DNA of 64,000 bases. Origin: Dehalococcoidia bacterium. GTDB lineage: Bacteria; Chloroflexota; Dehalococcoidia; Tepidiformales; Tepidiformaceae. Below the pieces are notes generated by a model, which did no database searches, had not been told where the DNA came from, and saw only the letters and a program-made list of their open reading frames with translations. Below, piece by piece: positions 33,332-42,474 of this stretch (position 1 is the first letter of the stretch; every line of letters starts with the position of its first letter). The stretch is taken from the NCBI GenBank assembly GCA_020850615.1, contig JADZEI010000027.1:1-64000 (forward strand), written 5' to 3'. The position numbers were made by a program, and so were the translations under genes.

Positions 33332-35278
33332 ATGCCCACGATACGACCGAAATCCCACGCCTCTGTCCGGCTCCTGCACCCGCGAGCCGGCGGGACGCTC
33401 GACGCCTCGCGGGCGGCGTTTCGCTGGGCCCCGGTGAAGGCGCGCCGCGGCGGCGGACTCCGCTACCGGCTCAGCGTCTACGCCCTGCGGCCGGGGCAGC
33501 CGCTGGCGAAGGCCGCCTCGGGACGCCCGCTCTACGCTGCCGACGGCCTCAAGGAGACGCAGCACCGCGTGCCAGCTGTGGCGACGGGGTTCAAGCCCGG
33601 CCGCGGGTACTGCTGGAACGTCGAGGCGGTCGACCAGGCAGGGGCGGTGGTATCGAGCGCGATGCGGGGCTTCCGGCTGGAGCGGAAGCGGACGGCCCCG
33701 GCGCCCGTGGGCATGGCCCGGCTCGACATGGGCGCGCTCCGCGACCCGGCGAACCACCTGCCCCATGCGCCCTTTGTCTGGGGCCAGCCGGTCCGCGTCG
33801 GGTTCCGAAGCCGGCTGCCGGAGGGCGGGGAGGGCGGCAGCGGTGGCAGCACCGAGCCGGGCTGGAAGTGGACGCTCTGGGGACAGGAAGCGGCCCGCAT
33901 CTACCTCATCGAGCCGTTCTGGACGCAGGCGCGGCTCCAGTGGGACTACAGCACGGTGCCCGGCTGCGAAGAGGTGGTGCTCCAGATCGCCGGCCCCGAC
34001 GGGTTCGCCGAGCCCAACTCGATGGACGCAGCCTCTGACCCCGGCGTCGCCGTCTGGTACAGCGGGCCGGTCACGCTGCCCGAGTTCTGCCTGGGGGTCA
34101 CGCTGTCGCTGCGCGGGGACCCGGCGGTCTACGGGATCGCGCACAGCCTGGACCTGCAGTACACCGGCGAGGAGCACGAGTTCTGGGACAACCTCTCTGT
34201 GCGGCTGGTGCCAATGGACGGCGCCGGGAACCAGGTGGACGTGGCTTCCGACCACGTCAGCGTGGGCTGCGTCGACCTGCCGCTCATCACCGTCGAGTCG
34301 TGCGACGTGGAGTGGACCTGGGGCGAGTCGCCGCGGCGGCGCATCGAAATCGAGCTCCGGCTCGAGCGGGCGTTCCCGGCCAACGGCGACACGGAGCGGT
34401 CGACGCTGGCGTTCGCCGCCTGGACACCGCACACGGGCACGTCGATCGCGCGGGCAGTGCTCGAAAACGAACAGCTCCTCAACGACGACGGCATCCCGAC
34501 GGGTGAGGCGGGGACGTGGGAGGGCAAGCCCGCGTACTTCGCGCTCCTCCCGGAGTGGGTCGACGGGGCGCGACTGGTGTACACGCTCGAACAACGGGCC
34601 ACGGCCGCGGAGGCGCCCGTTGGGATGCTCGGCGGGCTGCTGCACTTCACGGACCTGTTCCTCCGGGTGCACTGCATCCCCGGGCTGACGCCGCAGACGT
34701 ACACCTGCGGGCGGATGCTGAAGGACGACGGCGTGCCGGAGATCCCATGCGCTGCCGAGTACGAAGGGCGCTACTACGACGCGGTGCTCGCGGCCCGGGA
34801 CCTGTTCGCCGGCCATAGCGAGTCCGGGCTCGAACCGATCTTCGAGCTGTTCACGCGGCCGCTCCGTGGCACGAAGCACACGGTACGGACGGTCGACGGC
34901 GAGGAAACGGAGGACCGCGAGGAGGACGTGACGGTTGAGTTCCGGTACACGGAGGACCTGCTCGACGCGCAAGACTTCGAGCGCTACCTCATGCGGGCGA
35001 GCGCGGCGAACAGCCCGTGCACCATCACGCTGGTCGAGACGATTGGCAGCCGCGAGACGGAGTACAGCTTCCGGATGCTCGGCTTCCACGCGACCATGAC
35101 GAAGGTGGGCGAGCGGTCGGCCTGGTACCACGGCCCCGAGGGCACGGACCCGGCGCGGCTGATCTTCGACCCGCCTCGGCTGCGGACGACGTTCTATCGC
35201 GAACGCGGGCGCTGGGATGAGGCCGAGGGGCGGTGGATCGACGACGTGGAGCGGGTTGAGTACGACGTCGGGCACTGA
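33332..35278 (+). CDS. Large protein of unknown function with N-terminal Fn3-like domain
   Basis: ATG 33332 has GGAGG seven bases upstream (648 residues); an in-frame GTG at 33275 is weaker. Residues 1-115 look like a fibronectin-III-type beta-sandwich (SVRLLHPRAGGTLDASRAAF, RYRLSVYAL, GYCWNVEAVD). The rest is beta-rich with many Trp and Tyr and a Gly/Ser linker near 165-180, but I recognise no domain. No signal peptide or membrane helix is seen. It lies directly after the microprotein terminator and converges with the Lon-like gene. Confidence 0.6.
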   Translation: MPTIRPKSHASVRLLHPRAGGTLDASRAAFRWAPVKARRGGGLRYRLSVYALRPGQPLAKAASGRPLYAADGLKETQHRVPAVATGFKPGRGYCWNVEAVDQAGAVVSSAMRGFRLERKRTAPAPVGMARLDMGALRDPANHLPHAPFVWGQPVRVGFRSRLPEGGEGGSGGSTEPGWKWTLWGQEAARIYLIEPFWTQARLQWDYSTVPGCEEVVLQIAGPDGFAEPNSMDAASDPGVAVWYSGPVTLPEFCLGVTLSLRGDPAVYGIAHSLDLQYTGEEHEFWDNLSVRLVPMDGAGNQVDVASDHVSVGCVDLPLITVESCDVEWTWGESPRRRIEIELRLERAFPANGDTERSTLAFAAWTPHTGTSIARAVLENEQLLNDDGIPTGEAGTWEGKPAYFALLPEWVDGARLVYTLEQRATAAEAPVGMLGGLLHFTDLFLRVHCIPGLTPQTYTCGRMLKDDGVPEIPCAAEYEGRYYDAVLAARDLFAGHSESGLEPIFELFTRPLRGTKHTVRTVDGEETEDREEDVTVEFRYTEDLLDAQDFERYLMRASAANSPCTITLVETIGSRETEYSFRMLGFHATMTKVGERSAWYHGPEGTDPARLIFDPPRLRTTFYRERGRWDEAEGRWIDDVERVEYDVGH

Positions 35279-35286
35279 GCCTCGCC

Positions 35287-35325
35287 GGGGCCCGGCCCGG
35301 GCGCCATGCACCCGGACCGGGCCCC
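35287..35325. terminator. Hairpin between convergent genes
   Basis: GGGGCCCGG and CCGGGCCCC pair across a 21-base loop between the stops of the 33332 gene and the Lon-like gene. There is no T-run. Probably a bidirectional transcription barrier. Confidence 0.4.
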
Positions 35326-35329
35326 GCGC

Positions 35330-37774
35330 TCACGGCGTGTGGTGGTTCGTGCGCAACATCGCCGGGACGGCGGCGTCGCTCATCTGGCCGAGACGGGTGG
35401 CGACGCGACCGAGGAGGCTGTGCGGCGGGAAGTTCCCGAACTGGTCGAGCTCCCCGGCCGCCTCTCCGGTGAGGATGGTGAGCGCCTGTTCCACGCGCGT
35501 CACCGGCCAGAGGTGGAACCGGCCCGCGGTGATGGCCTCGGCGACGTCCGGCCGGAGGGTGAGGTCGCGCACGTTGCTGGCGGGCATGATCACGCCCTGC
35601 GCGCCGGTGAGCCCGGCCTCGCTGCAGACATCGAAGAAGCCTTCGACCTTTTCGGTGACGCCACCCACGGCCTGGACGTTCCCGAACTGGTCGACGGAGC
35701 CGGTGATCGCGGTGTCCTGGCGCGCAGGGCAGTCGGCGATGGCGGTGAGGATGGCGCAGAGCTCGGCCACCGAGGCGCTGTCGCCTTCGACCTCGTCGTA
35801 GCTCTGTTCGAAGGTGAGGCTGGCGGTGAAGGCGAGCGGCGCGGTGCGCCCGAACAGGCCCATGAGGTAGCCGCTCAGGACGAGGACGCCCTTGGTGTGG
35901 ATCGCGCCGCTGCGCTCGGATTCGCGCTCGACGTCGATGACGCCCTGCTGGCCGACGCCGACACGGCAGCTGATCCGCAGCGGCGTGCCGAATTCGTGGG
36001 CGCCAGTCGAATAGACGGCGAGGCCGTTCACCTGTCCGACGACCGTGCCGGTTGTCTGGATGTGGAGCGTGCCATCCGCGACGAGGCGGCGGAGGCGGTC
36101 GGCGAGCAGCGAGGAGCGGTTCCGCCGGGCGGTGATGGCCCGCAGGACGTGCGCACCTTCGACGGCCTCGACACCTTCGAGCGCGGCGATGTGGTTGGCT
36201 TCGTGACAGAGGTCGGCGATGACGGCGAACCGGCTGCTCAGGCGGTCCTGGCGCCCGGCGAGACGTGCGCCGTACTGGATGAGCTCGGCGAGCGCGGACC
36301 GCCGAAATGGCAGCAGCTTCGAGGCATCGACGGTGCGGCGGACGAACCCGGTGTAGTCGGCGATCGCGGAAGGAGAGAGCTCGACGTCGGGCTCGAACTC
36401 GGCGCGGACCTTGAACAGTGATGGGAAGTCCGAGTCGACGGCATCGAGGACGGCGAGCAGGAGCGGCTCACCGATGAGGATGACCTTGACGTCGAGCGGG
36501 ACGGGCTCCGGCGAGATGCCGGCTACGGGGAGCACGCCGAGGCCCTCGGCCCAGTCCTCGATGCGCACCTCGCGATTCTTCAACGACTGCTTGAGTGCGG
36601 CCCAGGCGCGCGGGTCGGCGAGAAGGTCCTGCGCCTGGAGGACGAGGAACCCGCCGTTCGCGGCGTGGAGGGCGCCGCCGCGGACCTGGGTGAAGTCGGT
36701 GACCAGCGCGCCCTGCCGGTTTTCGAAGCTGATCCGGCCGACGAGGTTGCGGTAGTTCGGGCTCCGCTCATCGACCACCGGCGCGCCGCGATGTCCCGCC
36801 GGGTGGCTCACGAAGAGGTTCGCCCGGTAGCGCCGGAGGATCTCCTCGCGCTGTTCGAGCAGCTGCGCGAAGAGCTGCGGCGGGAGTGACTGGGGCAGGG
36901 CGCTCGTGAATTGCTTAAAGATGGAGAGGTTCGCGACGATGTCCGCTTCCACGGCGTCGAAATAGGGCGCCAGGCCGCACTCGACGAACTCCTGCCGCAG
37001 GTCGTCGAGGATCGGCCCGACGACGTAGCGCGTCACATCGCGGTCGAGGTCGCGGAGCGCCTGGGCGGCCTCGGCATCGATGCGCCGGACATCGCGCACG
37101 GTCGCCGCGATGGTTTCGTTGACGTTGTCACTTTCCGCTTCGAGCTTCGCCCGGACATCGGCCGGGAGGTTGCGGTAGACCTCGGGCGCCATCGGCGAGC
37201 CATCGCGCGCCCGGGGAAAGGCGAGCAGGCCGCCGGGCGTGGCGCTGACGAGGAAGCCGCGCGCCTGGGCGAACCGGTCGAGCTCCTTGAGGGTCGCGTC
37301 GCGCCGGGCTTCGAACGGTTCGAGCGCCTGGCGGGCGCGCGCTTCGTACGACTCGGTGTCGAAGGCGCGGGGGAGCGCGTCGCGGCAGGATTCGACGAGC
37401 CCGGTGAGGTGCTCGACCAGGTGGCCGCCCTGGCCGTTCGGCAGGCGGACGGCCCGCGGCGTGCGAGGGTCGGCGAAGTTGTGGATGTAGACCCAGTCCG
37501 CGGCCGGTGGCCGGGACGCCGCGAGGGCATCGGCGACGAGGCGGGCGGCGCTGTTGCGGCCGCTGCCGTGCGGGCCGGCCACGGCGACGTGGTACCCCTC
37601 GGCGGTGATGCGGAGGCCGAACTCCAGCGCCTCGCGCGCGCGGGCCTGGCCGGCGATCGCCTCGAGCGGCGCGACATTGGCGGTGCTTTCGGGGAGGAGG
37701 GCTTCGTCGACGGGCGCGCGCAGGCGGTCGGGGGGAACGCGTAGGATGGATGGAGCGGATGCTGGTGTCTGCAT
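35330..37774 (-). CDS. Lon-like ATP-dependent protease (AAA_32 type)
   Basis: The 814-residue protein has an N-terminal AAA+ module and a C-terminal Lon serine-lysine protease domain: EGDSASVAE with Ser666 and VGGVTEKVEGF with Lys709 form the dyad. The Walker A motif is GPHGSGRNS (67-75), with Arg in place of the usual Lys. The central region (about 150-320) is predicted helical, as in LonB-type insertions. It may degrade damaged or regulatory proteins; the Walker change could alter ATP use. Confidence 0.88.
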   Translation of the reverse strand: MQTPASAPSILRVPPDRLRAPVDEALLPESTANVAPLEAIAGQARAREALEFGLRITAEGYHVAVAGPHGSGRNSAARLVADALAASRPPAADWVYIHNFADPRTPRAVRLPNGQGGHLVEHLTGLVESCRDALPRAFDTESYEARARQALEPFEARRDATLKELDRFAQARGFLVSATPGGLLAFPRARDGSPMAPEVYRNLPADVRAKLEAESDNVNETIAATVRDVRRIDAEAAQALRDLDRDVTRYVVGPILDDLRQEFVECGLAPYFDAVEADIVANLSIFKQFTSALPQSLPPQLFAQLLEQREEILRRYRANLFVSHPAGHRGAPVVDERSPNYRNLVGRISFENRQGALVTDFTQVRGGALHAANGGFLVLQAQDLLADPRAWAALKQSLKNREVRIEDWAEGLGVLPVAGISPEPVPLDVKVILIGEPLLLAVLDAVDSDFPSLFKVRAEFEPDVELSPSAIADYTGFVRRTVDASKLLPFRRSALAELIQYGARLAGRQDRLSSRFAVIADLCHEANHIAALEGVEAVEGAHVLRAITARRNRSSLLADRLRRLVADGTLHIQTTGTVVGQVNGLAVYSTGAHEFGTPLRISCRVGVGQQGVIDVERESERSGAIHTKGVLVLSGYLMGLFGRTAPLAFTASLTFEQSYDEVEGDSASVAELCAILTAIADCPARQDTAITGSVDQFGNVQAVGGVTEKVEGFFDVCSEAGLTGAQGVIMPASNVRDLTLRPDVAEAITAGRFHLWPVTRVEQALTILTGEAAGELDQFGNFPPHSLLGRVATRLGQMSDAAVPAMLRTNHHTP

Positions 37775-38008
37775 GGTGGCCTCCCTGCTCAGGGTGCCTG
37801 CGCGAAGGCCGCCGGGACGACGGCCGCCCGGGCCCGGCCCGGTGGTCGAAGGCCCGGAGGATCCGCGGCGATTGCGATGAGAGTGGGGCCGAGTGGCGAT
37901 GGAACCGGGGCCGTCCGTGCCTGCGATCGCGATGACGCCGGGTGGACGCTAGGCGAGGGTGCGGGCGTACGGGCCCGGACACGCTGCGGCGGGGAAGGGG
38001 TGACAGTG

Positions 38009-38677
38009 ATGCGGCTCTTCAGAGACAGGGACGATGCAGGCCGGCAGCTGGCCGAAGTGGTGGCGCGCCGGCATCTGCCGGACCCGGTGGTGCTTGGCGT
38101 GCCCCGCGGCGGTGTGCCCGTGGCGGCGCACGTGGCGCGGCGGCTCGGCGCGCCGCTGGGCGTGGTGACGGCGCGGAAGCTGCGCGCGCCCGGTTCGCCC
38201 GAGCTCGCGGTCGGCGCCGTGACCGCAGCCGGCGTGCCATGGGTGAACGACGAGGTGGCGCAGGCGACGGGCGCGACGGCGGCCTACATCGAACGCGAGG
38301 CCGAGCTCCAGGCGGCCGAGGCCGCGCGCCGGGAGTCGGCGTTCAACGGCGTGCACCGGCCCGACATCCGCGGCAAGAGCGTCATCGTCGTCGACGACGG
38401 CATCGCGACGGGCGCGACGGTGCTGGCGGCAGCGCGATCGCTCAAGGCGAGCGGCGCCGGGCGGGTCGTGATCGCGGCGCCAGTCGCGCCACCGGACACG
38501 ATCGAAGAGCTCGCTGCCGAAGCGGACGAGGTGATCTGCCCGTTCGCGATCGAGGAGTTCTATGCGATCGGTCAGTTCTACGAGGACTTTACCCAAGTCG
38601 GCGACGGCGAGGTCGCGCGCGTGCTGCGCGAATACGCAGCCGAGCACGCCGCGGGCCGGGCCACGGCCTCGCGGTAG
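38009..38677 (+). CDS. Phosphoribosyltransferase-family protein
   Basis: ATG 38009 gives 222 residues, with GAAGGGG upstream; an in-frame GTG three codons earlier is possible. SVIVVDDGIATGATVLAA is the PRPP-binding loop of type I phosphoribosyltransferases. An early VVLGVPRGGVPVA block and a helical insertion (YIEREAELQAAEAARR) match the family often fused or linked to hydrolases. The nucleobase, if any, is unknown. It is divergent from the Lon-like gene across 234 bases in which I see nothing further. Confidence 0.85.
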   Translation: MRLFRDRDDAGRQLAEVVARRHLPDPVVLGVPRGGVPVAAHVARRLGAPLGVVTARKLRAPGSPELAVGAVTAAGVPWVNDEVAQATGATAAYIEREAELQAAEAARRESAFNGVHRPDIRGKSVIVVDDGIATGATVLAAARSLKASGAGRVVIAAPVAPPDTIEELAAEADEVICPFAIEEFYAIGQFYEDFTQVGDGEVARVLREYAAEHAAGRATASR

Positions 38678-38691
38678 CCGGAGACGCCGGA

Positions 38692-39051
38692 TCAGGTGAG
38701 CCGGGCGCGGGCGGCGTCGCGGACCTGCTCGCTCTCCCAGGGGTCGGCGGCCAGCGCTTCGACTCGTTCGCGGGCGCCCGGCGCGTCGAGGTCGACGCGC
38801 TCGCAGGCGATGCGCCGCGTTTCGCTTTCGCAGTCCCACAGGCAGTCGACCGCGGCTGTTGTCGCGAAGCCCGGGTCGGTCTGCGCCATGATGCGTATGG
38901 CGCGTTCGCGGGCGCAGGAGAGCTGGGTCGTGCGGTAGACCTTCGCGACCTCGGGCCAGGGGCCGAAGGCCACGAGGTGCTCCAGCACTTCGAGCAGGGA
39001 GCAGGGGTGGTGGTCCGGGCGCGGGCGCGGCGGGGCGACGCGACGGAGCAC
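38692..39051 (-). CDS. HEAT-like helical protein, downstream half
   Basis: GTG 39051 directly follows the TAG of the upstream gene in the same frame, giving 119 residues. The sequence (SCARERAIRIMAQTDPGFAT, then AAVDCLWDCESETRRIACER) looks like alpha-helical HEAT/Armadillo repeats. It may be a separate protein, or the C-terminal part of the upstream protein cut off by an amber codon. Function is unknown. Confidence 0.5.
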   Translation of the reverse strand: MLRRVAPPRPRPDHHPCSLLEVLEHLVAFGPWPEVAKVYRTTQLSCARERAIRIMAQTDPGFATTAAVDCLWDCESETRRIACERVDLDAPGARERVEALAADPWESEQVRDAARARLT

Positions 39052-40170
39052 CTAGGGGACGTCCTCCGCGGTGGCGTGGCGACGGAGGATCTCGATGCCG
39101 GTCAGCGCCATGTCCGACGTCCGGGAGTCCCGCCATGCTCGCGCGAGCGGCAAGACCTGCCCGGCCGGGAGCGCAACAAGAGCCTCCCGTGCGAAGCGCT
39201 TCAGCTGGAATCGCCCGTGTCGCATCCCGCGGTACCGGGTGATGACCTTCACCGCTGCGTCGAACACCGCCGGGTCGTTCCTCCCGACCATCGAGCGCAT
39301 AGCGATCACGGAAGGTGGGTTGGTCTTGCCGCTCCTCGTCCGGACCCGCCGGCCGTCCACCTCAACGAATGGACCGCGGGGACGTGGCCGGAACAGCACT
39401 GGCGCCAGGTCCGCGATGGGGATGTTCCGACGCCGGATCTCGCCGGCCGCAAGCTTCGCCGACTTGAAGTCGTCGCCGTAGTCCAGCAGCTGTTCGAGCG
39501 ACGCCGCCTGGAGTTCCTGCGAGCTGTACCGTACCGGTGCGGGACGGTCTTCGGCGCGTTCCTCCGCCGGTTGAACGTCGAACCACGGGTCGAACTGCGC
39601 CAGGCGCGCCGCGACATGTGGTGGAGTCCCGTCGAACGCCGCGCGGAGCGCTTCGCGACCCGGGAAGCGGCGGCGCAATGCCGCCGCCACACGTCGCCAC
39701 GGGACGGCTGACTCGATGTCATCTACGGAGCACAGGGCGTCTTCCCAGCGGTAACCGAACTCGATGATCCAGAGGAAGGTCGTGCCGGCTCCCGGGACGG
39801 CGGCCTTCAGTTGCCACTCCGCGATGTCCCGCATGAGCCAGCCTTTGCCGCCACTGGTTTCGTCGACGTCATCGTGCTCCTGGAGCCAGGCGAGCACCTC
39901 GGTAGGCGGTATCTCGAGCTCCACGGCGAGCCGCCCGTAGTAGTCGCCGCGCTCCTCGATCTGGTGGTCCCAGCGGGGGTCGCGGGTGATGCACTCCCAG
40001 AGCGCGGTCCGCCCCTCCTCCGGCCGGCGCAACGCCTCGCGGTACCCGCGCCCGGTGCCGCGCTGGAGCATGCCCAGCAGCGTGCGGGATGGCGCCTGTT
40101 TCGGTGGCCAGGTGGGTGCGTCTCCGCCCATGCGCGCGCAGTATACCGTTCCCGCGACGGCGCCGGGCAC
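39052..40170 (-). CDS. Helical-repeat protein of unknown function
   Basis: The start at 40170 gives 372 residues; later ATGs (for example MGGDAP) are possible. The N-terminal ~130 residues are rich in Trp and charged helices (LWECITRDPRWDHQIEERGD, WLMRDIAEWQLKAA). The C-terminal part looks like HEAT-type repeats (AVFDAAVKVITRYRGMRHGR, FAREALVALPAGQVLPLARA). The TAG stop abuts an in-frame GTG that opens 38692-39051. No named domain is recognised. Confidence 0.5.
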   Translation of the reverse strand: MPGAVAGTVYCARMGGDAPTWPPKQAPSRTLLGMLQRGTGRGYREALRRPEEGRTALWECITRDPRWDHQIEERGDYYGRLAVELEIPPTEVLAWLQEHDDVDETSGGKGWLMRDIAEWQLKAAVPGAGTTFLWIIEFGYRWEDALCSVDDIESAVPWRRVAAALRRRFPGREALRAAFDGTPPHVAARLAQFDPWFDVQPAEERAEDRPAPVRYSSQELQAASLEQLLDYGDDFKSAKLAAGEIRRRNIPIADLAPVLFRPRPRGPFVEVDGRRVRTRSGKTNPPSVIAMRSMVGRNDPAVFDAAVKVITRYRGMRHGRFQLKRFAREALVALPAGQVLPLARAWRDSRTSDMALTGIEILRRHATAEDVP

Positions 40171-40222
40171 CGCGGTGCGACCGCGTCTCTACCGCCTGGA
40201 GCGCGGCACCTGGAATCCCGGG

Positions 40223-40251
40223 TTGACGCGGTAGAACACGCGTTCTACAGT
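40223..40251 (+). promoter_or_regulatory. Promoter P1 for the rplI-dnaB operon
   Basis: TTGACG and TACAGT are separated by exactly 17 bases, a good sigma-70-type promoter about 165 bases before rplI. The spacer carries the palindrome described separately. Confidence 0.6.
40231..40248. promoter_or_regulatory. LexA-like SOS-box palindrome
   Basis: GTAGAACACGCGTTCTAC is an inverted repeat with 7-base arms. Its core GAAC-N4-GTTC matches the SOS box of Gram-positive-type LexA. It fills the spacer and overlaps the -10 of P1, an ideal repressor position. LexA binding in this lineage is inferred. Confidence 0.5.
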
Positions 40252-40311
40252 CATAACCGGCGCGGGAAAGTGTAGGACGCGTGCGGATTTGGACGACGCG
40301 ACGATAACGCG

Positions 40312-40340
40312 TTGAGCAGGTAGCATGGTTGTTCTACGTT
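40312..40340 (+). promoter_or_regulatory. Promoter P2, diverged copy of P1
   Basis: TTGAGC and TACGTT are 17 bases apart, 89 bases downstream of P1. Both share GTTGA, GGTAG and TTCTAC at matching positions, but here the left GAAC arm is lost. P2 may give transcription not controlled by the palindrome. Confidence 0.45.
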
Positions 40341-40417
40341 GCCGCTCCGGGTTCCGGGGGGCAGCGCCCCGCGAGCCAACGGCGCGGGCCATCCCGTGAT
40401 TTGAGTATGAGGTCCCC

Positions 40418-41011
40418 ATGAAAGTCGTCTTTTTCGAAGACGTTGAAGGCACCGCGCAGGTTGGCGAGGTGAAGGAAGTCAAGAACGGCTTCGCCCGCAA
40501 CTACCTGCTGCCGCGGAACATCGCCGGCGCTGCCACGAAGGACAACCTCCAGCACGCGAACGCGCTCGCCCAGAAGGAAGCGCGCCGCCAGGAGAAGCTG
40601 GACGCCGAAGCCCGCACCAAGGTCGAGCGCCTGCAGGGCTACCGCGTGACCATCGAAGCCCGCGTCGGCGAGACCGGCCGCCTCTTCGGTTCGGTCACGA
40701 ACCGCGACATCGCCGAGAAGCTGAACGACGCGACGCAGCTCAGCATCGATTCGCACATCGTCCTCCTGCCGGAGCCGATCCGGGAGCTGGGCGAGCGCGC
40801 CGTGACGGTGAAGTTCACGCGCAACGTCTCGGTCGATGTGACCGTGGAAGTCGTGCCGGACGAGGCCTCGAAGCCGGTCGTGGCGAAGTTCCTCGAAGAG
40901 CAGGCCGCCGAGGCCGCGAAGGCGAAGGCTGCCGCGGAAGCGGCCGCTGCTGCTGCCGCCGCGAAGGCGGAAGCTGAAGCCGAGACCGAAACCGAAACTG
41001 CCGAAGCCTGA
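40418..41011 (+). CDS. rplI: 50S ribosomal protein L9
   Basis: MKVVFFEDVEGTAQVGEVKE and the GFARNYLLPRNIA signature identify L9. At 197 residues it is ~45 longer than usual: the C-terminus adds an Ala/Lys/Glu/Thr tail (from about 165). It binds 23S rRNA near the L1 stalk base. It leads the dnaB operon, and a GC-rich inverted region (about 41026-41078) lies between it and dnaB. Confidence 0.97.
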   Translation: MKVVFFEDVEGTAQVGEVKEVKNGFARNYLLPRNIAGAATKDNLQHANALAQKEARRQEKLDAEARTKVERLQGYRVTIEARVGETGRLFGSVTNRDIAEKLNDATQLSIDSHIVLLPEPIRELGERAVTVKFTRNVSVDVTVEVVPDEASKPVVAKFLEEQAAEAAKAKAAAEAAAAAAAAKAEAEAETETETAEA

Positions 41012-41082
41012 CTGGAAGGAGGTGACCGGGACCACGTGCAGGTGATGCGCCCGGTTACGCGGGCATCCGGTCCCCTCCATCC

Positions 41083-42474
41083 ATGACGCTCGCCTTCGAA
41101 CGGCTCCCTCCCCACGACATCGAAGCCGAGGAGGCGGTTATCGCCGCCCTCCTCGTCGACCCCGAAGCGATATTTCAGGTCGCGCCCATCCTCAAGGGCG
41201 AGGACTTCTTCCGCGAGAAGAACGCATGGGTCTACGAAGCGTGCCTCGCGCTCTGGGCGCGGGACGACGCGATCAACCAGATCACGGTGGCGCACGAGCT
41301 CGCCCGGCGGGAGCAGCTCGAAGACGCGGGCGGGCAGGCCTACCTCGCCGAGGTCATCCGCCGCCTGCCGACGAGCATCGGTGCGGCCTTCTACGCGAAG
41401 ATCGTCAAGCGCGATGCGACCTACCGTGGGCTGATCCACGCGTCCACGGCGATCATGCAGATGGCGTACGAAGCGCCGGCCGAGGTCGACCGCGTGTTCT
41501 CGCGCGCGGAGGAACTGCTCCAGCGCGTCCGCGGCGGCGACAACTTCCGCGATTTCGTGCACATCAGCCAGTTGCTGCAGGCGTTCCTCGACGAGGACGC
41601 GGAGGCGGCAGAGCGGCGCCAACTCGCCTCAATGACCACGGGCTACAGCGACCTCGACACGCTGCTCGGTGGCCTGAAACGCAGCGACCTGGTCATCGTC
41701 GGCGCCCGCCCGAGCGTCGGTAAATCGAGCTTCGCGCTTGGCATCGCCCGGAACGCGGCGATCATCGACAAGGCGCACGTCGCGTTCTTCTCGCTTGAAA
41801 TGTCGAGCGAGCAGCTGGCGGTGCGCCTGCTTTCGGCGGAGTCGGGCGTCGATAGCACGCGCTTGCGCCTGGGGCAGCAGACGGAGCTCGAGGAGCGACG
41901 GATCATCCGTGCCTCGGGCGTGCTTTCGGAAGCGAACATATGGTTCGACGACACGCCGGTCCTGACCGCGCCGGAGCTGCGGGCGAAGGCGCGGCGCCTG
42001 CAGGGCGAGCGCGGGCTGGACCTGATCATCATCGACTACCTGCAGCTGATGCAGGGCGAGGGCGGCGGCGGTGGGCGCGAGAACCGCGTGCAGGAGATCA
42101 GCTTCATCTCGCGGACGCTCAAGGGGCTCGCGCGCGAGCTCGACGTGCCGGTCGTGGCGCTCGCGCAGCTCTCCCGCGCGATCGAGAACCGCCACCCGCG
42201 GACGCCGATGCTGTCCGACCTCCGGGATTCCGGCTCGATCGAGCAGGACGCGGACATCGTGATGTTCCTGAGCCGCGAAGAGCTGTACGTGACGCCCGAG
42301 CAGTGGGCGATGCAGCACCCCGAACTACCTGAGAGCACGTACCCGAAGGGCGTCGCCCAGGTCACGGTCGCGAAGCACCGGAACGGCCCGACGGGGTCGA
42401 TCGAGCTGCGCTTCCGCGACCGGCTGGCGAAGTTCGAGGACTGGGTACTCCGCACCGACGAGCCGCCGCTGTGA
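41083..42474 (+). CDS. dnaB: Replicative DNA helicase
   Basis: The 463-residue DnaB has the N-terminal helical domain (PPHDIEAEEAVIAALL), Walker A ARPSVGKSS with Lys214, Walker B LIIIDYLQLM, and DLRDSGSIEQDAD near the C-terminus. It unwinds DNA at the fork as a hexamer. Its stop overlaps the GTG of the next gene, coupling it to the putative loader genes. Confidence 0.97.
   Translation: MTLAFERLPPHDIEAEEAVIAALLVDPEAIFQVAPILKGEDFFREKNAWVYEACLALWARDDAINQITVAHELARREQLEDAGGQAYLAEVIRRLPTSIGAAFYAKIVKRDATYRGLIHASTAIMQMAYEAPAEVDRVFSRAEELLQRVRGGDNFRDFVHISQLLQAFLDEDAEAAERRQLASMTTGYSDLDTLLGGLKRSDLVIVGARPSVGKSSFALGIARNAAIIDKAHVAFFSLEMSSEQLAVRLLSAESGVDSTRLRLGQQTELEERRIIRASGVLSEANIWFDDTPVLTAPELRAKARRLQGERGLDLIIIDYLQLMQGEGGGGGRENRVQEISFISRTLKGLARELDVPVVALAQLSRAIENRHPRTPMLSDLRDSGSIEQDADIVMFLSREELYVTPEQWAMQHPELPESTYPKGVAQVTVAKHRNGPTGSIELRFRDRLAKFEDWVLRTDEPPL

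Noticed and set aside
41012-41082. Riboswitch between rplI and dnaB
   Set aside because: There is inverted GC-rich sequence, but only ~70 bases and no motif of a known riboswitch class.
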